This document shows, one piece after another, positions 6,867 through 14,709 of a DNA stretch of 16,164 bases. Every line of letters begins with the position of its first letter. The stretch's first letter is position 1. The stretch comes from Acidobacteriota bacterium (GTDB taxonomy: Bacteria > Acidobacteriota > Polarisedimenticolia > Gp22-AA2). The stretch is taken from NCBI GenBank assembly GCA_016202915.1, contig JACQNT010000017.1, positions 1-16,164 on the forward strand, in the 5' to 3' direction. The notes below the pieces were generated by a model that was given only the letters and a program-made list of their open reading frames with translations, ran no database searches and was not told where the DNA came from. The translations under genes and the position numbers were made by a program.

Positions 6867-6925
6867 GGCGTCCCCCTTGAAGGCGCGCGGCATCAGGCAC
6901 TGCAGGGCTTTTGGCAGGGCGGCGG

Positions 6926-6934
6926 ATTATACCA
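6926..6934 (-). promoter_or_regulatory. extended -10 promoter for trxA and downstream genes
   Basis: On the minus strand TGG at 6934-6932 is followed by a perfect TATAAT at 6931-6926, the extended -10 form (TGnTATAAT), and no clear -35 is present, as is common for this class. It lies just beyond the ecfT stop (6940). Transcription would start near 6919, before the trxA start at 6866. Confidence 0.55.
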
Positions 6935-6939
6935 TAGCC

Positions 6940-7743
6940 TCAGGCGCGCCCCAGGCCGCCGGCGCGCAGCCAGGCGACGCACAGGAGCAGGCCGAGGAGC
7001 GACAGGGCCGCGACCCCGTCCCGCCACCCGAAGCGGTACGTCAGGATGCCGCCCGACCGTCCCGCCCCGACCCGCGCGCGCGCGACGCCCGCCGCCGAGA
7101 AGCCGCGGGCCTCCAGCGCCAGGGCCATCCCGTCGGCGTTGCGGAGCCCGCTCAGGAAGATCGGGACGATCAGGCGCGATCGGCGGCGCACGCGGGTCCA
7201 GATCGGCCCCCGGTCCATCTCGTACCCCCTGGCCTTCTGCGCCTGCGCGACGGTCAGGGCGGTCTCGACGAAGACCGGGACCAGGCGGAAGGCCAGGGTG
7301 AGGACGAACCCCGCCGTGTACGGCAGCCCGATCCGCCGCAGGGCGGCGGCGAACGCCTCGATCCGGGTCGTCGCCAGGAACACCAGGCCGGCGGCGAGGA
7401 AGACCGCCAGCCGCGTCCCCATCGCCAGGCCGAAGAGCGCGCCGCGCGACGGGACGGCGATCGGCCCCAGGCGGAGCCTCGGGCCACCCTCGGGGTAGGC
7501 CCAAGTCCAGATCAGGGTGGTCACGGCAAACAGCAGCAGGAGGAGCGGCCAGGTGGCGCGGAAGGCTGGGAGGGCGCGCGCCAGGAGGGCCGCGGCCGCC
7601 ACATAGACCGCCAGGACGACGGTCGGCAGGGGGTGGGTCACCGCCAGCCCGCCGGCGAAGATCGTCGCGAGGAAGGCGACCTTGGTCAGCGGGTGCAGGG
7701 CATGCACGAAGCTGTCGCGCCTGACGTACAGGGACAGGGGCAT
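6940..7743 (-). CDS. ecfT: energy-coupling factor transporter transmembrane protein EcfT
   Basis: This 267-residue membrane protein is the T component of an ECF-type vitamin or metal importer; it links the two ATPases to the substrate-binding S component. The N-terminus (RRDSFVHALHPLTKVAFLATIF) is typical of CbiQ/EcfT, followed by several hydrophobic segments. Both Ala-Arg-Gly coupling motifs that contact the ATPases are present: KARG (ARG at 171-173) and LEARG (ARG at 212-214). The ATG at 7743 comes 3 nt after the ATPase stop, behind GAGGG, so the two are co-transcribed and probably coupled. No S component is encoded nearby, so the substrate is unknown. This would fit a shared (group II) module that uses S proteins encoded elsewhere. 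Confidence 0.9.
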   Translation of the reverse strand: MPLSLYVRRDSFVHALHPLTKVAFLATIFAGGLAVTHPLPTVVLAVYVAAAALLARALPAFRATWPLLLLLFAVTTLIWTWAYPEGGPRLRLGPIAVPSRGALFGLAMGTRLAVFLAAGLVFLATTRIEAFAAALRRIGLPYTAGFVLTLAFRLVPVFVETALTVAQAQKARGYEMDRGPIWTRVRRRSRLIVPIFLSGLRNADGMALALEARGFSAAGVARARVGAGRSGGILTYRFGWRDGVAALSLLGLLLCVAWLRAGGLGRA

Positions 7744-7746
7744 CCC

Positions 7747-9513
7747 TCAGGCCCTCCGTCCCTGCCCCGGCGGGTCCGCGAGGCGTCCGCCGCAGGCCGC
7801 CACGAACTCTGCGGGCGTGATGGCCGCGACGCCGTGCAGGGCGCCGAGGCGGGTCACGGGGAGCAGGTCGAGCCCGGCGTCGCCGAGGAGCGCGGCGGCG
7901 CCGAGGACGGCGCCGGCCGAATCGTCGGCCGCCACACTCCCCTCCACGAGGACGACAGCGCGGCGGGCGAATTCCGCGACGATCGGCAGCGCGTGCGTGA
8001 CGATGATGACGGTGCGCCCTTCCCGGTTGAGCCGCGCCAGGAGCCGCATCACGCGCCGCTGCTCCCTCTCGTCCAGGCCGGTCGTCGGCTCGTCCATGAT
8101 GATCACCTCCGGCCCGTAGGAGAGGACCGAGGCCAGCGCCACCCTCTGGCGCTCTCCCTTGGTCAGGACGTACGGATCCTCCCCCTCCTTCCCCACTAGG
8201 CCGACGATCGGGAGGACCTCGGCGACGCGCCGGTCGATCTCCTCGCGTGACGCCCCGAAGTTCGCGAGCGCGAAGCCGACCTCCTCCGCGACCGTGGCGG
8301 CGGCGATCTGGTGGTCGGGGTTCTGGAAGATGTACCCGACGCGCCGCGCGATCGAGGAGGGTGGACTCGCGGAGATCGGCGATCCGAGGAACGACACGCT
8401 CCCTTTCCGGGGCTCCAGGATCCCGGCCAGCACCTTCGCGAGGGTCGTCTTTCCGGATCCGTTCGCCCCCAGGAGCGCGATGAACTCGCCGCGCCGGATC
8501 ACGAGATCGATGCCACGCAGCGCTTCCTCCCCCTCGGGATAGGCGTAGCGCGCCCGCTCGAGGCGGAAGATCTCGGGGACCCCCGCGGCGCCGGCACCGC
8601 CAGGCGCGCCGGCCGGGCGGTCCCCGAGGCGCGGCAGGGCGCCGGGAGCGGGCCGGAGGCCGGCGGCCTGCAGGAGCTCGCGGCACTCCTCCGGGCCGCA
8701 AAGACGGAGCGGCAGCCCGAGGCCGTGCTGGACCTGGACCATCTCGGGCGACCGCACGGCGCAGCGTTCGAGGAGAGCGACGTCGGTGAGGAGGCCGGCG
8801 GGCGGTCCGCTCCCCGCCACCCTGCCCTCCGAGAGAAGCAAAAGGCGATCTGCCCGGGAGATCTCCTCGGTCTCGGTATCGACGATCAGGACCGCGCACC
8901 CGGAGTCGCGCAGGCGCAGCAGAAGACGGTGCAGATCCTTCTTGCCGCGGGGGTCGAGATCGGTGGTCGGCTCGTCCAGGAGAAGGACCCGGGGCTCAAC
9001 CGCCAGGACGGCCGCGATGGCCAGGCGCTGCTTCTCGCCGCCCGAGAGGGTGGACGGCTCACGTTCCTCGAACCCGGCCAGGCCGCAGACCTCCAGGCAC
9101 CGGGCCACCCGCCGGCGCACCTCCTCCGGCGGGACGCGCAGGTTCTCCGGGCCGAAGGCGACCTCCAGGGCGCAGTTGCTGGAGAACAGCTGGTACTCGA
9201 AGTCCTGGAACACCACGCCGACCTCTCCGGCCAGGTCGGCCACCGACCGCCCCTCCAGGCTCGATCCCCCCAGGCGCACCTCGCCCGCGAGGTCCCCGCG
9301 GAAGAAACACGGAATGGCGCGGTGCAGGGCGCGCACCAGGGTCGATTTCCCGGCGCCCGTCGGGCCCATGACCGCCGTCAGGGCGCCCGCCTCCAGCGCG
9401 ACGTCCACGCCGTCCAGCGCCGGAGCGCCGCCCGCCGCGGGACGCGGGCGATCCTCCGGAGGGGCGGGAGGGCGGTACGCGAAGCGCAGTCCTCTTGCTT
9501 CCAGGATCGGCAT
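7747..9513 (-). CDS. ECF transporter fused double ATPase (EcfA-EcfA')
   Basis: Two ABC ATPase domains are fused in 588 residues, as in other single-chain ECF ATPases; together with EcfT they power an importer at the inner membrane. Domain 1 has Walker A GPTGAGKST (50-58), signature LSGGE (156-160) and Walker B LLLDEPTTD (Asp180, Glu181). At the usual switch-His position it reads VDTETEE, with Thr213 instead of His. Domain 2 has Walker A GANGSGKTT (349-357), Q-loop FQNPDHQ, an unusual signature LTKGE (450-454), Walker B IIMDEPTTGLD and the switch His507 in VTHALP. A Pro/Gly/Ala-rich linker joins the domains. A composite ATP site combines one domain's Walker motifs with the other's signature, so one site is fully canonical and the other is degenerate. 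The gene lies 9 nt after the asparaginase stop and 3 nt before ecfT, so all three are likely co-transcribed. Confidence 0.92.
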   Translation of the reverse strand: MPILEARGLRFAYRPPAPPEDRPRPAAGGAPALDGVDVALEAGALTAVMGPTGAGKSTLVRALHRAIPCFFRGDLAGEVRLGGSSLEGRSVADLAGEVGVVFQDFEYQLFSSNCALEVAFGPENLRVPPEEVRRRVARCLEVCGLAGFEEREPSTLSGGEKQRLAIAAVLAVEPRVLLLDEPTTDLDPRGKKDLHRLLLRLRDSGCAVLIVDTETEEISRADRLLLLSEGRVAGSGPPAGLLTDVALLERCAVRSPEMVQVQHGLGLPLRLCGPEECRELLQAAGLRPAPGALPRLGDRPAGAPGGAGAAGVPEIFRLERARYAYPEGEEALRGIDLVIRRGEFIALLGANGSGKTTLAKVLAGILEPRKGSVSFLGSPISASPPSSIARRVGYIFQNPDHQIAAATVAEEVGFALANFGASREEIDRRVAEVLPIVGLVGKEGEDPYVLTKGERQRVALASVLSYGPEVIIMDEPTTGLDEREQRRVMRLLARLNREGRTVIIVTHALPIVAEFARRAVVLVEGSVAADDSAGAVLGAAALLGDAGLDLLPVTRLGALHGVAAITPAEFVAACGGRLADPPGQGRRA

Positions 9514-9522
9514 CGCAAACGC

Positions 9523-10596
9523 TCAGCGGGAGGAGCGCCGGCCGGAAGCGCCTGCGAGGTCGAAGACCGTCTCGACGCGGCCGACGAGGAGGTCGCGGTG
9601 GTTGCGCATCTCCCCTACGAAGCGGGCGCGCAGGTCCGCGGCCGCCTCGGGCGCGAGCACGCCGAGCTGGCGGAGCGCTTCGAGGGCCGCGCTGAAGCGT
9701 CCCCTCACCCCGTCGCCGTCGGCGATCTTGAGGGCGACCCCGTACCCATTGCCGTCGCGGGCGTAGCCCAGGCCGTAGATCCCCTCGGCGCCGATCTTGG
9801 CGATGAGCCCGTTCGATCCGCCGCGCATCAGGGCGGTGCACAGCCGATCGGTCCCGGCGATCATCTCCGGGTGACGCCGCATGGCGGCGACGGCCCGGCG
9901 GGCCGCCTCGCCGTACCCGGGCGGCATGGCGTCGGGGGCGGCCAGCCGGGCGTACATGAGGGCGGCGCCGCGCAGCGGCACGGCGAAGGTCGGCGCGGAG
10001 CAGCCGTCGATCGCCAGCCCGGCCGCGCCCTCCTCGACGCCGCAGAGCGACTCGACGAGCCGGCGGATGCGGACCTGGACCGGATGGTCCGCTTCCAGAT
10101 ACGAGGCGACCGCGGCCCCCATCTGGACCGCCTGGGCGAGCATGCCGGCATGCTTGCCGGAGCAGTTGTTGTGCAGGGCGGTCGGCCCGGCGCCGGCGCG
10201 CCGCAGTTCCCGCGCCGCGGGCCGGTGATACGGCAGGTGCGCGCCGCACCGCAGGGCGCCCTCGTCCAGGCCGATCTTGCCCAGGATGGAGCGCACGGCC
10301 GCCAGGTGGAACGGCTCGCCGTTGTGCGAGCCGATCATCACGGCGATCTCGTCGTCGCCGAGCCCGAAACGCTCGGCCCCCCCGGACTGGAGCAGCGGCA
10401 GCGCCTGGACCGGCTTGGCCGCCGAGCGGAGGACCACGATCGAGGCGGGATCCCCCACCGAGGTGATCGCCCGGCCGGCGGAGTCCACGACCGCGATCGC
10501 CCCGTGGTGCACCGACTCGACCGTGTCGCCGCGCCAGACCTCCACGAGCGGCACGTAGCGGTATCCTGGCGAGGGTCGCGTTGAGGAGAGCGGCAC
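9523..10596 (-). CDS. L-asparaginase, Rhizobium etli (ReAV, class 3) type
   Basis: The product is 357 residues and is expected to hydrolyse L-asparagine to aspartate and ammonia in the cytoplasm. It belongs to the Asparaginase_II family, which is unrelated to E. coli AnsA/AnsB. The catalytic SxxK pair is Ser58-Lys61 in RSAAKP. The metal-site residues are Cys145 and Lys148 in NNCSGKHAGM and Cys199 in IDGCSAPTF. These spacings equal those of the R. etli enzyme (Ser48, Lys51, Cys135, Lys138, Cys189), so all key residues are conserved. The GTG at 10596 was chosen because AGGAG lies 5 nt upstream. Starts at ATG 10620 and GTG 10635 are in frame but lack a ribosome site and fall inside a likely promoter. 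It heads the run with the ECF ATPase and EcfT. A link between asparagine breakdown and the importer is not shown by the sequence. Confidence 0.9.
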   Translation of the reverse strand: MPLSSTRPSPGYRYVPLVEVWRGDTVESVHHGAIAVVDSAGRAITSVGDPASIVVLRSAAKPVQALPLLQSGGAERFGLGDDEIAVMIGSHNGEPFHLAAVRSILGKIGLDEGALRCGAHLPYHRPAARELRRAGAGPTALHNNCSGKHAGMLAQAVQMGAAVASYLEADHPVQVRIRRLVESLCGVEEGAAGLAIDGCSAPTFAVPLRGAALMYARLAAPDAMPPGYGEAARRAVAAMRRHPEMIAGTDRLCTALMRGGSNGLIAKIGAEGIYGLGYARDGNGYGVALKIADGDGVRGRFSAALEALRQLGVLAPEAAADLRARFVGEMRNHRDLLVGRVETVFDLAGASGRRSSR

Positions 10597-10618
10597 CGGG
10601 GCTCCTGAAAACCGCGCC

Positions 10619-10649
10619 ATTGTAGCCCAGCGCACCCGCGCGCCGTCAG
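10619..10649 (-). promoter_or_regulatory. possible promoter for the asparaginase-ECF operon
   Basis: TACAAT (10624-10619) matches five of six -10 bases. CTGACG (10649-10644) matches four of six -35 bases with a 19-nt spacer, longer than ideal. A start near 10612 would leave the AGGAG and GTG at 10596 just inside the mRNA and would exclude the ATG at 10620. It sits in the 113-nt gap divergent from the MFS gene. Confidence 0.35.
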
Positions 10650-10709
10650 CGAAGACGCCCCACCGCGCGACCGCGGACCACCCGGCCGCCGTGCTACCAT
10701 CACCCGCTC

Positions 10710-12077
10710 ATGACCGAGCCGATCGCCCGACCGCGCCCTGCCCGGCCTCTGCTTCCCCGCGAGCCGTGGCGGCGGAACCAGGTCGCCGTGACCGTCGCCG
10801 CCGCGATGGTGTTCCTCGGATTCACCCTCGTCATGCCCTTCCTTCCCTTCTACGTCGAGTCCCTGGGAGTGCGGGGCGTCAAGGACATCGCGCTCTGGTC
10901 GGGCCTGTTCATGACGATCAGCCCCCTTCTGGCCGCCCTCCTCGGGCCGATCTGGGGCCGGCTCGCCGACCGGGTCGGGATGAAGATCATGGTGCAGCGG
11001 GTCCTGTTCACCATCGCCCTGCACTGGGGGCTGATGTATTTCGCCGCGAACGTCTGGCAGGTCCTGGGGCTGCGGATCATGCTGGGCCTGTTCTCGGGCT
11101 TCGGGACGATGTCGGTGGCCCTGGTGACCCACGGCTGCCCACGCGAGCGCATCGGCCGGGCGGTCGGCGTCCTGCAGGCGACGCAGATCCTCAGCACCGC
11201 CCTGGGGCCCACCCTGGGCGGGATCCTGGCGCACCTCATCGGCATCCGGAACGCCTTCCTGGTGACCTTCGCCCTCTGCGCCACGGCCCTCTTCTTCGTC
11301 CGGTTCCTGTACCGGGACATCCCCGCCGGGACCGACGAGGCGGAGGCCGTGCCCATCGTTCTGCCCCAGGAGGGGCCGGTGTCCGCCGGCGTCAGGGCGG
11401 TCGTGCCCCGGGGCGCCGGCCAGGGCGGCCCCGCAGGGACGCGGGAGGGAGCGCTGTCGATGCCGCAGATCGTCGCGCTGCCGCTGTTCGCCGGGCTCCT
11501 GCCGCTGCTGTTCCTTCTCAACATGGTGGACCGGTCCCTGTTCCTCAGCATGCCGCTCTTCATCGCCGCCCTCGCGCCCCGCGGCAGCGCCGTCCAGGCG
11601 ACCGTCGGCGCCGTGATGACGGCGGGCGCCGCCGCGAGCGCGGCTTCGGCGTATCTCCTCGGCCGGCGCGCCGTCCGGGTCGCGCCGGCGCACCTCCTGA
11701 TCTGGAGCCTGGCGGCCGGCGGCCTCGCCATCGCCCCGATGGCGATCTGCCGATCTGTCCTGCCCCTGGCCGCCCTGCGGATCCTTCTCGGCCTGGCGGT
11801 CGGCGGCGCGGCCACCCTGGCCTACACCATCGCGTGCGGCGTCATCCCTGGCGCCGTGCGCGCCACGGCCTACGCGTTCCTGTCGAGCATAGCCCTGCTC
11901 GGGGGGGCGGTGGGCCCGATCCTGACCGGGCTCCTCTCCGCCCTCGACGTGCGCGCCCCGTTCGTCGTGGGGAGCCTGGTGTACGCCGCCCTGGCGGCCC
12001 TGGCCGCGGCGCTGGCGCGCCGCCCGCGGCGGCGGCCGGCCGTCGGGCTCGCCCGCCCCACGGAGGGGCCGTCATGA
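10710..12077 (+). CDS. MFS transporter, drug-efflux-like
   Basis: This 455-residue inner-membrane protein of the major facilitator superfamily is probably a proton-coupled exporter of the DHA1 type. It has about twelve hydrophobic segments in two halves. The loop 2-3 signature is GRLADRVGMK, and LQATQILSTALGPTLGGILA resembles motif C of antiporters. A hydrophilic loop at about residues 205-250 separates the halves. The ATG at 10710 has no upstream ribosome site. A weak -10-like TACCAT (10695-10700) is so close that the mRNA could be nearly leaderless, which is inference. Its TGA overlaps the next start (ATGA at 12074-12077), so it heads a coupled unit with two M16 proteins and a deacylase. 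That context hints at export of a peptide or amino-acid derivative, but the substrate cannot be read from the sequence. Confidence 0.88.
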   Translation: MTEPIARPRPARPLLPREPWRRNQVAVTVAAAMVFLGFTLVMPFLPFYVESLGVRGVKDIALWSGLFMTISPLLAALLGPIWGRLADRVGMKIMVQRVLFTIALHWGLMYFAANVWQVLGLRIMLGLFSGFGTMSVALVTHGCPRERIGRAVGVLQATQILSTALGPTLGGILAHLIGIRNAFLVTFALCATALFFVRFLYRDIPAGTDEAEAVPIVLPQEGPVSAGVRAVVPRGAGQGGPAGTREGALSMPQIVALPLFAGLLPLLFLLNMVDRSLFLSMPLFIAALAPRGSAVQATVGAVMTAGAAASAASAYLLGRRAVRVAPAHLLIWSLAAGGLAIAPMAICRSVLPLAALRILLGLAVGGAATLAYTIACGVIPGAVRATAYAFLSSIALLGGAVGPILTGLLSALDVRAPFVVGSLVYAALAALAAALARRPRRRPAVGLARPTEGPS

Positions 12078-13423
12078 GGCGCGACAGCGGCCGCGAAGGG
12101 CTGCGCGTGGCGCGGCTCGACAACGGCCTGACGGTCATCCTGCGCGAGATGCGGCAGGTCCGCCTGGTCTCGGTCTGGTGCTGGTACCGCGTCGGGTCGC
12201 GCGATGAGCGGCCGGGGATCACCGGGATCTCGCACTGGGTCGAGCACATGAATTTCAAGGGGACGCGCACGATCTCCAAGGACGACGTGACGCGCCTGGT
12301 CGAGCTGGCCGGGGGCACCTGGAACGGCTACACCTGGCTCGACGTCACCACCTACTTCGAGACGGTGCAGAGCGCCGCCCTGGAGGAGATGCTCCGCCTC
12401 GAAGCGTCGCGCATGACCGACTGCCTGTACCCGGAGGCGGAGGTGGAGCGCGAGAGGACGGTGGTCATCTCGGAGTTGCAGGGAGGGGAGAACGATCCGC
12501 GCTGCTACCTCGAGAGGGAGGTCGGCGGCACGGCCCTGCAGGCCCACCCCTACCGCTGGCCGACGATCGGCTACCTCTCCGACCTGCGCGCCATCACCCG
12601 GGACGATCTCTACCGGCACTACCGGACCTACTACGCGCCGAACAACGCCGTCCTGGTGGTGGCGGGCGACCTGGAGGCCCGGAAGACCCTCGGGCTCGTG
12701 CGGCGGATCTTCGGCAGGATCCGGCGGGGCGGGGATCCATCGCCCGTGCGGACCGTCGAGCCGCCGCAGTCCGGGGAGCGGCGCGTGCGCCTGCGGCGCC
12801 CCTCCGGCGCCGTGTACCTTGACTTTGCCTTCCACGCCCCGGCCGCGCCCGATCCCGATTTCGCGACCCTGCTCGTGGCCGACGGCATCCTGGCGGGCGG
12901 GCCCTCCGTCAACGCCTGGGCGGCGAACAGCGGCCGCGGTCCCGGCAAGTCGTCGCGGCTCTACCGCGCCCTGGTCGAAGGGGACCTCGCCAGCGAGGTT
13001 GTGACCGCCCTCGTCCCGAGCCGCCATCCCTACCTCTACAGGATCATGCCAACGGCGAAGGAGGGGGTCGATCCCGGCAGGATCGAGGCCGTCCTCCTGG
13101 GGGAGATCGACCGGCTGGCCAGGGGCGACATCCAGGCCCGGGACCTGGACCGGGCGAAGAACCAGTTCCTGGCCCGCTACGCGCTGGAGAGCGAGAGCGT
13201 CACGGACGTCGCGCACCAGCTCGGCTTCTTCGAGACGATCGACAGCCACCAGCTCTACCTCGACCTGCCCCGGCGCGTGCGGCGGGTGACGGCCGAGGAC
13301 ATCTCCCGGCTGGCCCGGCAGCGGCTCGACGAGGCGCACCGCACGGTGGGTATCCTCGTCCCCGCGCAGGGTGCCCCCCCTCCGCCCCCGGCGGGTGGCG
13401 CCACGGGTGGCCCGCGCCCATGA
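12074..13423 (+). CDS. M16-family zinc peptidase, catalytic subunit
   Basis: This 449-residue protein is an insulinase/pitrilysin-type (M16) metallopeptidase of the half-size kind that works as a dimer. The inverted zinc motif HxxEH is intact at residues 54-58 (HWVEHM). The third ligand Glu134 (VVISELQGG) follows 77 residues after Glu57, as in active members. The C-terminal half has the usual SSRLYRALVEG segment. No signal peptide is seen, so it should be cytoplasmic. The start ATG lies behind GGAGGGG and overlaps the MFS stop; a longer upstream open frame is a shadow of the MFS gene. It ends in a Pro/Gly-rich tail (PPPPPAGGATGG). The next gene encodes a non-catalytic M16 protein, so the pair probably forms a heterodimeric peptidase that degrades or matures peptides. 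Confidence 0.92.
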   Translation: MRRDSGREGLRVARLDNGLTVILREMRQVRLVSVWCWYRVGSRDERPGITGISHWVEHMNFKGTRTISKDDVTRLVELAGGTWNGYTWLDVTTYFETVQSAALEEMLRLEASRMTDCLYPEAEVERERTVVISELQGGENDPRCYLEREVGGTALQAHPYRWPTIGYLSDLRAITRDDLYRHYRTYYAPNNAVLVVAGDLEARKTLGLVRRIFGRIRRGGDPSPVRTVEPPQSGERRVRLRRPSGAVYLDFAFHAPAAPDPDFATLLVADGILAGGPSVNAWAANSGRGPGKSSRLYRALVEGDLASEVVTALVPSRHPYLYRIMPTAKEGVDPGRIEAVLLGEIDRLARGDIQARDLDRAKNQFLARYALESESVTDVAHQLGFFETIDSHQLYLDLPRRVRRVTAEDISRLARQRLDEAHRTVGILVPAQGAPPPPPAGGATGGPRP

Positions 13424-14709
13424 TGCCGGCCCGATCCGTCACGATCCCGGCCCGATCGGTCCGTCTCGACAACGGCCTGCTTCTGATCGCCCGTGAGAAC
13501 CGTGCCGCCCGATCAATCGCGGCGCGGGTGGTCGTGGAGGCCGGCTGCGCCTTCGATCCACCCGGGAAGGAGGGGACGGCGGCGCTCCTGGCCGGCCTCC
13601 TGGACCGCGGGGCCGGCAACCTGTCGGCGGAGGCGATTGCCGAAGGGTTCGAATTCCTGGGAGCGACTTACGTGGCGCGCGCCCAGCGCGACACGCTCGA
13701 CATCGAGATCCGCCTCCTGTCGGAGCACCTGCCGCAGATCCTGGATCGGCTCCGCCTGCTGCTGGTCGAGCCGACCTTCCCCGACGAGGAGGTGCGGCGG
13801 GAGAAGGAGAGCACGCTCACCGCCATCGCCGAGCGGGAGCAGGACACCGCCAGCGTCGCCGAGGAGGCGCTTGCCGCGGCCCTCTTCCCCGCCGGTCACC
13901 CGTACCACTCCCGGCGGCTGGGGACCCGGGAGAGCATCCGCGGCATCGGCCGGGATGACCTGCGCTCCTTCCACCGCGCCCGGCTCCGGCCGGCCGGGAC
14001 GATCCTGGTCCTGGCGGGAGACCTCGAGGCGGACCGGACGCTCGACCGGGCCGCCGCCGTGTTCGGCGCGTGGCGCGACGGCGGGACGGCGGAGCCCCGC
14101 GTGGCGGTCCCCGACGTGCGGCCTCCGGAGGCGCCGGTGACGATCGTCAGGCCGATCGAGGGGAAGACGCAGGCCGACATCGCCCTCGGGTTCGTGGGCC
14201 TGCCGCGCCGATCACCCGACCTGCCGGCGGCGATGGTCCTCAACAACGTCCTGGGGGAGTTCGGCCTCGGCGGGCGCCTGGGGAAGGCGGTGCGGGAGCG
14301 GGCGGGGCTGGCCTACTACGCCTACTCGCGCTTCGCCCCGGGACTCGGAGCGGGCCCTTTCCTGGTGCGGGCGGGGGTCGCCTCCGGGCGCGTCACGCGG
14401 GCCGTCGGCCTCATCCGGCGCACGATCCAGGCGCTCCGGTGTGGCGTGACGCCCGCCGAGGTGAAGGATTCGAAGCGCGCGCTGTCCGCCTCCGTGCCAC
14501 GCTACATGGAGACCAACCCCGAGGCCGCCGCGTTCCTGGCCGACGCGGCCTTCTACGGGCTGGGGATCGACTACCCCGACCGGCTCCCGGCGCAGATCGA
14601 GGCCGTCGAGAGGCGGGAGGTGGAGGCGGCCGCCGGCAAGTACCTGACGCTCGGCCGTCACGTCCTGGTCGTGGCCGGCCCGCAGATCAAAGAGGAGGAA
14701 ATCCGATGA
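13420..14709 (+). CDS. M16-family non-catalytic partner subunit
   Basis: This 429-residue M16 protein starts in the usual way (VRLDNGLLLIARENRAA) and has the C-terminal M16 signature (GEFGLGGRLGKAVRERAGLAYYAYS). The zinc motif is gone: in GTAALLAGLL the HxxEH positions hold Ala55, Ala58 and Gly59, so it cannot bind the catalytic zinc. This matches the inactive subunits of two-chain M16 peptidases such as mitochondrial MPP-alpha, where the partner helps bind substrate. The start overlaps the upstream stop (ATGATG at 13420-13425; either ATG is possible). Codons 3-16 are an imperfect 21-bp tandem duplication (PARSVTI, PARSVRL). No signal peptide is present. It is translationally coupled on both sides and almost certainly acts with the upstream peptidase. 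Confidence 0.92.
   Translation: MMPARSVTIPARSVRLDNGLLLIARENRAARSIAARVVVEAGCAFDPPGKEGTAALLAGLLDRGAGNLSAEAIAEGFEFLGATYVARAQRDTLDIEIRLLSEHLPQILDRLRLLLVEPTFPDEEVRREKESTLTAIAEREQDTASVAEEALAAALFPAGHPYHSRRLGTRESIRGIGRDDLRSFHRARLRPAGTILVLAGDLEADRTLDRAAAVFGAWRDGGTAEPRVAVPDVRPPEAPVTIVRPIEGKTQADIALGFVGLPRRSPDLPAAMVLNNVLGEFGLGGRLGKAVRERAGLAYYAYSRFAPGLGAGPFLVRAGVASGRVTRAVGLIRRTIQALRCGVTPAEVKDSKRALSASVPRYMETNPEAAAFLADAAFYGLGIDYPDRLPAQIEAVERREVEAAAGKYLTLGRHVLVVAGPQIKEEEIR
13426..13467 (+). repeat. 21-bp tandem duplication at the start of the second M16 gene
   Basis: Two adjacent 21-nt units (13426-13446 and 13447-13467) share CCGGCCCGATC and most of the remainder, encoding PARSVTI and PARSVRL. The repeat keeps the reading frame and lengthens the N-terminus by seven residues. 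Confidence 0.6.

Noticed and set aside
6867..6893. Upstream ATG of trxA at 6893
   Set aside because: No ribosome site precedes it, and the nine added residues are not thioredoxin-like.
8311..10584. Long plus-strand open frame (757 codons) opposite the ECF ATPase and asparaginase
   Set aside because: The minus-strand genes have full sets of catalytic motifs in exact register; this frame has none.
10671..10684. Short inverted repeat in the gap between the asparaginase and MFS genes
   Set aside because: A 5-bp GC stem (CCGCG/CGCGG) is expected by chance in DNA this GC-rich.
10691..12073. N-terminal extension of the first M16 open frame
   Set aside because: It overlaps the MFS gene out of frame and is Arg/Pro-rich; the ATG at 12074 follows GGAGGGG and gives a normal M16 start.
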